Source of the DNA: Nitrosarchaeum sp.
GTDB taxonomy: Archaea > Thermoproteota > Nitrososphaeria > Nitrososphaerales > Nitrosopumilaceae
DNA length: 7,653 nucleotides
Direction of reading: 5' to 3'
Assembly: GCA_004297665.1 (NCBI GenBank)
Contig: SCUP01000237.1
Coordinates: forward strand, 1-7,653
Every line of letters begins with the position of its first letter. The stretch's first letter is position 1. Under the pieces are notes generated by a model. It saw only the letters and a program-made list of their open reading frames with translations, searched no databases and was not told the origin of the DNA. Below, one piece after another: positions 6,185 through 7,653 of this stretch. The position numbers and the translations under genes are program-made.

Positions 6185-6454
6185 ATGACTCCTATAGTAG
6201 GAACTTTCCTAAGCATCCTGTCTTCACTTACAGGTCAGTTAGGACCAAACTATGACCCATTATTCTATGATGTAATGATTTACATCTTTGGAACCATGAT
6301 GTTCTCGATATTCCTTCTTGGAATTATCTCATTCTGGTTACGTGTACACGGATGGGCTTACAAAGACAACCGTGAGAGATGGGTCGATGAATTGGATAGA
6401 CACTTTGAAAGAGAAGGTATCGGTCTAATTCCAGACAACGGTAAATACTGGTAA
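6185..6454 (+). CDS. Small single-helix membrane protein, candidate AOA-specific ammonia monooxygenase subunit (AmoY or AmoZ)
   Basis: An 89-residue protein with an amphipathic N-terminus (MTPIVGTFLSILSSLTG), one strongly hydrophobic helix at about 28-52 (YDVMIYIFGTMMFSIFLLGI), and a charged, Trp- and Arg-rich C-terminal half (DNRERWVDELDRHFEREGIG) ending GKYW. A longer frame opens with GTG at 6113 (113 residues). However, the TATA box at 6152-6159 puts the transcript start almost on ATG 6185, and the 24 added residues look unlike a membrane protein start. C-rich codons such as TAC, ATC, GAC and AAC suggest high expression, as in the gene before it. It has its own promoter and T-rich terminator and lies close to amoB. 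This fits the known linkage of amoY and amoZ to other amo genes. The role is inferred from context, size and topology; no cofactor motif is visible. Confidence 0.7.
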   Translation: MTPIVGTFLSILSSLTGQLGPNYDPLFYDVMIYIFGTMMFSIFLLGIISFWLRVHGWAYKDNRERWVDELDRHFEREGIGLIPDNGKYW

Positions 6455-6463
6455 ACTTACTCC

Positions 6464-6490
6464 CTTTCCTCTTTTCATTATTTTTAAAAT
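6464..6490 (+). terminator. T-rich terminator after the 89-residue gene
   Basis: CCTTTCCTCTTTTCATTATT and following T's begin about ten bases after the stop. It lies in the 123-base gap between two converging genes. Confidence 0.5.
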
Positions 6491-6577
6491 TTTGAGTGAA
6501 TCTATTTTGTTAAAATCCAGATCATTCTAAAATTATCTAGTCTGAACTGTACTCGGGATTATTTCTCAATCTATTAC

Positions 6578-7102
6578 TTAGTTTTGAGGTAGGAAATCCT
6601 TGTCTTTTGCCTCATCATATGCCTTTGAGGTAAATACTGCTTTGTAGTGATATCCCTCCTGTAACGGTGTATTGATGAAGTTCTCTGATTCTCTACCGTT
6701 GACATACATCTTTGATTTTGTTTGATCCATATCCCTTAGAGGAAAATCCCAAATCCACAAAAAGTGCCCTATCTCAAATGGATACTCTTCTACCCATTCT
6801 GCATAGATAGTTCCATCATCTGTTAAAGTGTAAAGTGAACGTTGACATTTCCCATCATTGTTAAATCCAATTTTTGCAGGAATCTCTGCTTTCTCGTTAT
6901 CTACAATCAATTCCAAAGTTGCCTTAATTTTGTATGGTGTATTTTTATCATTAATGCAAACTTTTAGAGGATTATCCATGTTGGCTAATTGTTGAACAAA
7001 TGTACTTGCAGCTGCAACTGATATCCCTATAACTGCCGTAATTATCAAAAATCTTAAAGTCTTCTTTCTCTTGTATGGATCTCCCATACCAGGCCATTTC
7101 AT
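6578..7102 (-). CDS. Membrane-anchored extracytoplasmic protein of unknown function beside amoB
   Basis: Not assigned to a named family. The 174 residues start with a basic cytosolic stretch (GDPYKRKKTLR). An N-terminal membrane anchor at about 18-36 (FLIITAVIGISVAAASTFV) lacks an obvious cleavage site. An exported domain of about 135 residues follows, predicted mostly beta. It holds exactly two cysteines, Cys49 and Cys86, which could form a disulfide outside the cell, and an aromatic acidic patch with Trp103, His113, Trp116 and Trp118 (EEYPFEIGHFLWIWDFPLRD). There is no CxxxC or other clear copper motif. The ATG at 7102 lies about 24 bases after a TATA-like TTTAAGTAA. The in-frame ATG at 7087 is an alternative. 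It lies between amoB and the two candidate AMO subunits, so a role in AMO assembly or in the pseudoperiplasm is possible but only inferred from position. Confidence 0.75.
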   Translation of the reverse strand: MKWPGMGDPYKRKKTLRFLIITAVIGISVAAASTFVQQLANMDNPLKVCINDKNTPYKIKATLELIVDNEKAEIPAKIGFNNDGKCQRSLYTLTDDGTIYAEWVEEYPFEIGHFLWIWDFPLRDMDQTKSKMYVNGRESENFINTPLQEGYHYKAVFTSKAYDEAKDKDFLPQN

Positions 7103-7120
7103 ATGATAATTTTTTGAGGA

Positions 7121-7129
7121 TTACTTAAA
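7121..7129 (-). promoter_or_regulatory. TATA-like box of the 174-residue gene
   Basis: Reads TTTAAGTAA on the minus strand, centred about 23 bases before ATG 7102, slightly closer than the other boxes in this window. It is a weaker match. The gene may also be read through from the 104-residue gene, 37 bases upstream. Confidence 0.4.
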
Positions 7130-7139
7130 GTTCTTTCTG

Positions 7140-7454
7140 TTACTGGTCCATTATCTCAATAATATCAAATTGGTCTTGGTGATCAGCAAGAAAATAAGTT
7201 ATCTCATCAGAATCAATTTCAAGCCATTCTGATTCCCCGCAATACGGTAAATAATCTTCAACAAACAGATCCTCTGGTCCTGTCATTCTTACAATCATCT
7301 TTTCTTTTTTTGGAATAATTCCAAATGGTAATTTGAGTACTTTTCCCCTTTTTTGATTTTGTATGTTTATCTTGTAGATATCATTACGAAATTCAACATC
7401 TCCAAAAAAATAACTTTGGAAAATATCTATTTTTATTATTTTAAAACTTAACAT
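7140..7454 (-). CDS. Hypothetical protein, 104 residues, downstream of amoB
   Basis: I do not recognise this protein. It has no signal peptide and no membrane helix, so it should be cytosolic. The N-terminal half is basic and probably beta-rich (FKIIKIDIFQSYFFGDVEFR, then QKRGKVLKLPFGIIPKKEKM). The C-terminal third is strongly acidic (GPEDLFVEDYLPYCGESEWL, then DSDEITYFLADHQDQFDIIE) with one cysteine. The ATG at 7454 lies 26-27 bases after a TATA box, pointing to a leaderless message. The sequence is very AT-rich with A/T-ending codons, unlike the two candidate AMO subunits. It lies about 108 bases after amoB, separated by a T-rich terminator, so it is probably not cotranscribed with amoB. 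The clean promoter spacing supports a real gene, but there is no homology evidence. Confidence 0.6.
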   Translation of the reverse strand: MLSFKIIKIDIFQSYFFGDVEFRNDIYKINIQNQKRGKVLKLPFGIIPKKEKMIVRMTGPEDLFVEDYLPYCGESEWLEIDSDEITYFLADHQDQFDIIEIMDQ

Positions 7455-7476
7455 AATCTTTCTGGTTTTTTCTTGC

Positions 7477-7484
7477 AGATAAAA
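7477..7484 (-). promoter_or_regulatory. TATA box of the 104-residue gene
   Basis: Reads TTTTATCT on the minus strand. Its centre is about 26 bases before ATG 7454, the same spacing as at the S15 and S3Ae genes. Confidence 0.5.
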
Positions 7485-7534
7485 CTTGATTAATTATCTA
7501 TGGTAATTCCTTACGTAAACCGTATATGATATTT

Positions 7535-7554
7535 AGAAAATGAAAAGGAAAAGT
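7535..7554 (-). terminator. T-rich terminator after amoB
   Basis: On the minus strand AACTTTTCCTTTTCATTTTC starts about eight bases after the amoB stop. Three T4 runs in a pyrimidine tract fit archaeal intrinsic termination and would end the amoB transcript before the 104-residue gene. Confidence 0.5.
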
Positions 7555-7562
7555 TGGGTAGT

Positions 7563-7653
7563 TTAGATAACTTGCCAGGGTCGTGTTGCAAACGTGATTA
7601 CATAACCTACACCAATAATGATTGATTGGTATGCGATGTTGGTATATGGAATT
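7563..7653 (-). CDS. amoB: Ammonia monooxygenase subunit B, C-terminal 29 residues only
   Basis: Only the last 29 codons and the TAA stop lie in the window; the gene enters from the right edge. The tail reads IPYTNIAYQSIIIGVGYVI then TFATRPWQVI. It matches, as I recall it, the conserved end of archaeal AmoB: the C-terminal transmembrane helix that follows the extracytoplasmic cupredoxin domains. AmoB is the copper-containing subunit of the membrane-bound ammonia monooxygenase, which oxidises ammonia to hydroxylamine as the first step of archaeal energy metabolism. The copper ligands lie outside the window. Codons are C-rich, as in the two short candidate subunit genes. A T-rich terminator follows the stop. 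This fragment is the main evidence that the organism is an ammonia-oxidising archaeon. Confidence 0.85.
   Translation of the reverse strand, partial: IPYTNIAYQSIIIGVGYVITFATRPWQVI

Noticed and set aside
5731..7525. Shared 11-mer GTAAACCGTAT at 5731-5741 and 7515-7525
   Set aside because: Several 11-base matches are expected by chance in an AT-rich window of this size, and the two sites sit in different contexts (start codon versus amoB trailer).
1..7653. CRISPR array, insertion sequence or integrated element
   Set aside because: No regularly spaced repeats, terminal inverted repeats, transposase or integrase frames were seen. Gene content is core archaeal.

Overview
The window comes from an ammonia-oxidising archaeon (Thaumarchaeota/Nitrososphaerota), most likely a low-GC marine or Nitrosopumilus-like lineage. 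The evidence is a set of archaeal-type genes (ribosomal S15 and S3Ae, Pcc1 of KEOPS, a RecJ-like DHH nuclease, a geranylgeranyl lipid reductase), archaeal TATA boxes about 26 bp before start codons, T-rich terminators, and at the right edge the C-terminus of the archaeal ammonia monooxygenase subunit AmoB.

Layout. Positions 1-1002 (minus) carry most of a digeranylgeranylglycerophospholipid reductase that runs off the left edge. Positions 1076-1151 (minus) hold a GC-rich small RNA with its own TATA box and a T5 end. Its boxes and stems fit a C/D box guide RNA. Positions 1177-5612 (minus) are an informational gene block, in transcription order: S15, RecJ-like DHH phosphoesterase, Pcc1, seryl-tRNA synthetase, then S3Ae (with its own promoter) and a DUF54 RNA-binding protein. 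Genes within the first part overlap by 1 or 38 bases.

Positions 5613-5739 are a divergent promoter region. Two short plus-strand genes follow (5740-6072 and 6185-6454), each with its own TATA box and T-rich terminator. One encodes a secreted or membrane-anchored 110-residue protein and the other an 89-residue single-helix membrane protein. Their size, membrane topology and position beside amoB make them the best candidates for AmoY and AmoZ, the AOA-specific subunits of ammonia monooxygenase. Which is which cannot be decided from the sequence alone. Facing them on the minus strand are amoB (3' end only), an orphan 104-residue protein, and a 174-residue membrane-anchored extracytoplasmic protein of unknown function.

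Functionally, the left and central parts serve membrane lipid saturation, translation, tRNA modification and DNA/RNA metabolism. The right third is an edge of the ammonia monooxygenase locus. First genes of transcription units appear leaderless. At least one internal gene (serS) uses a clear Shine-Dalgarno site.
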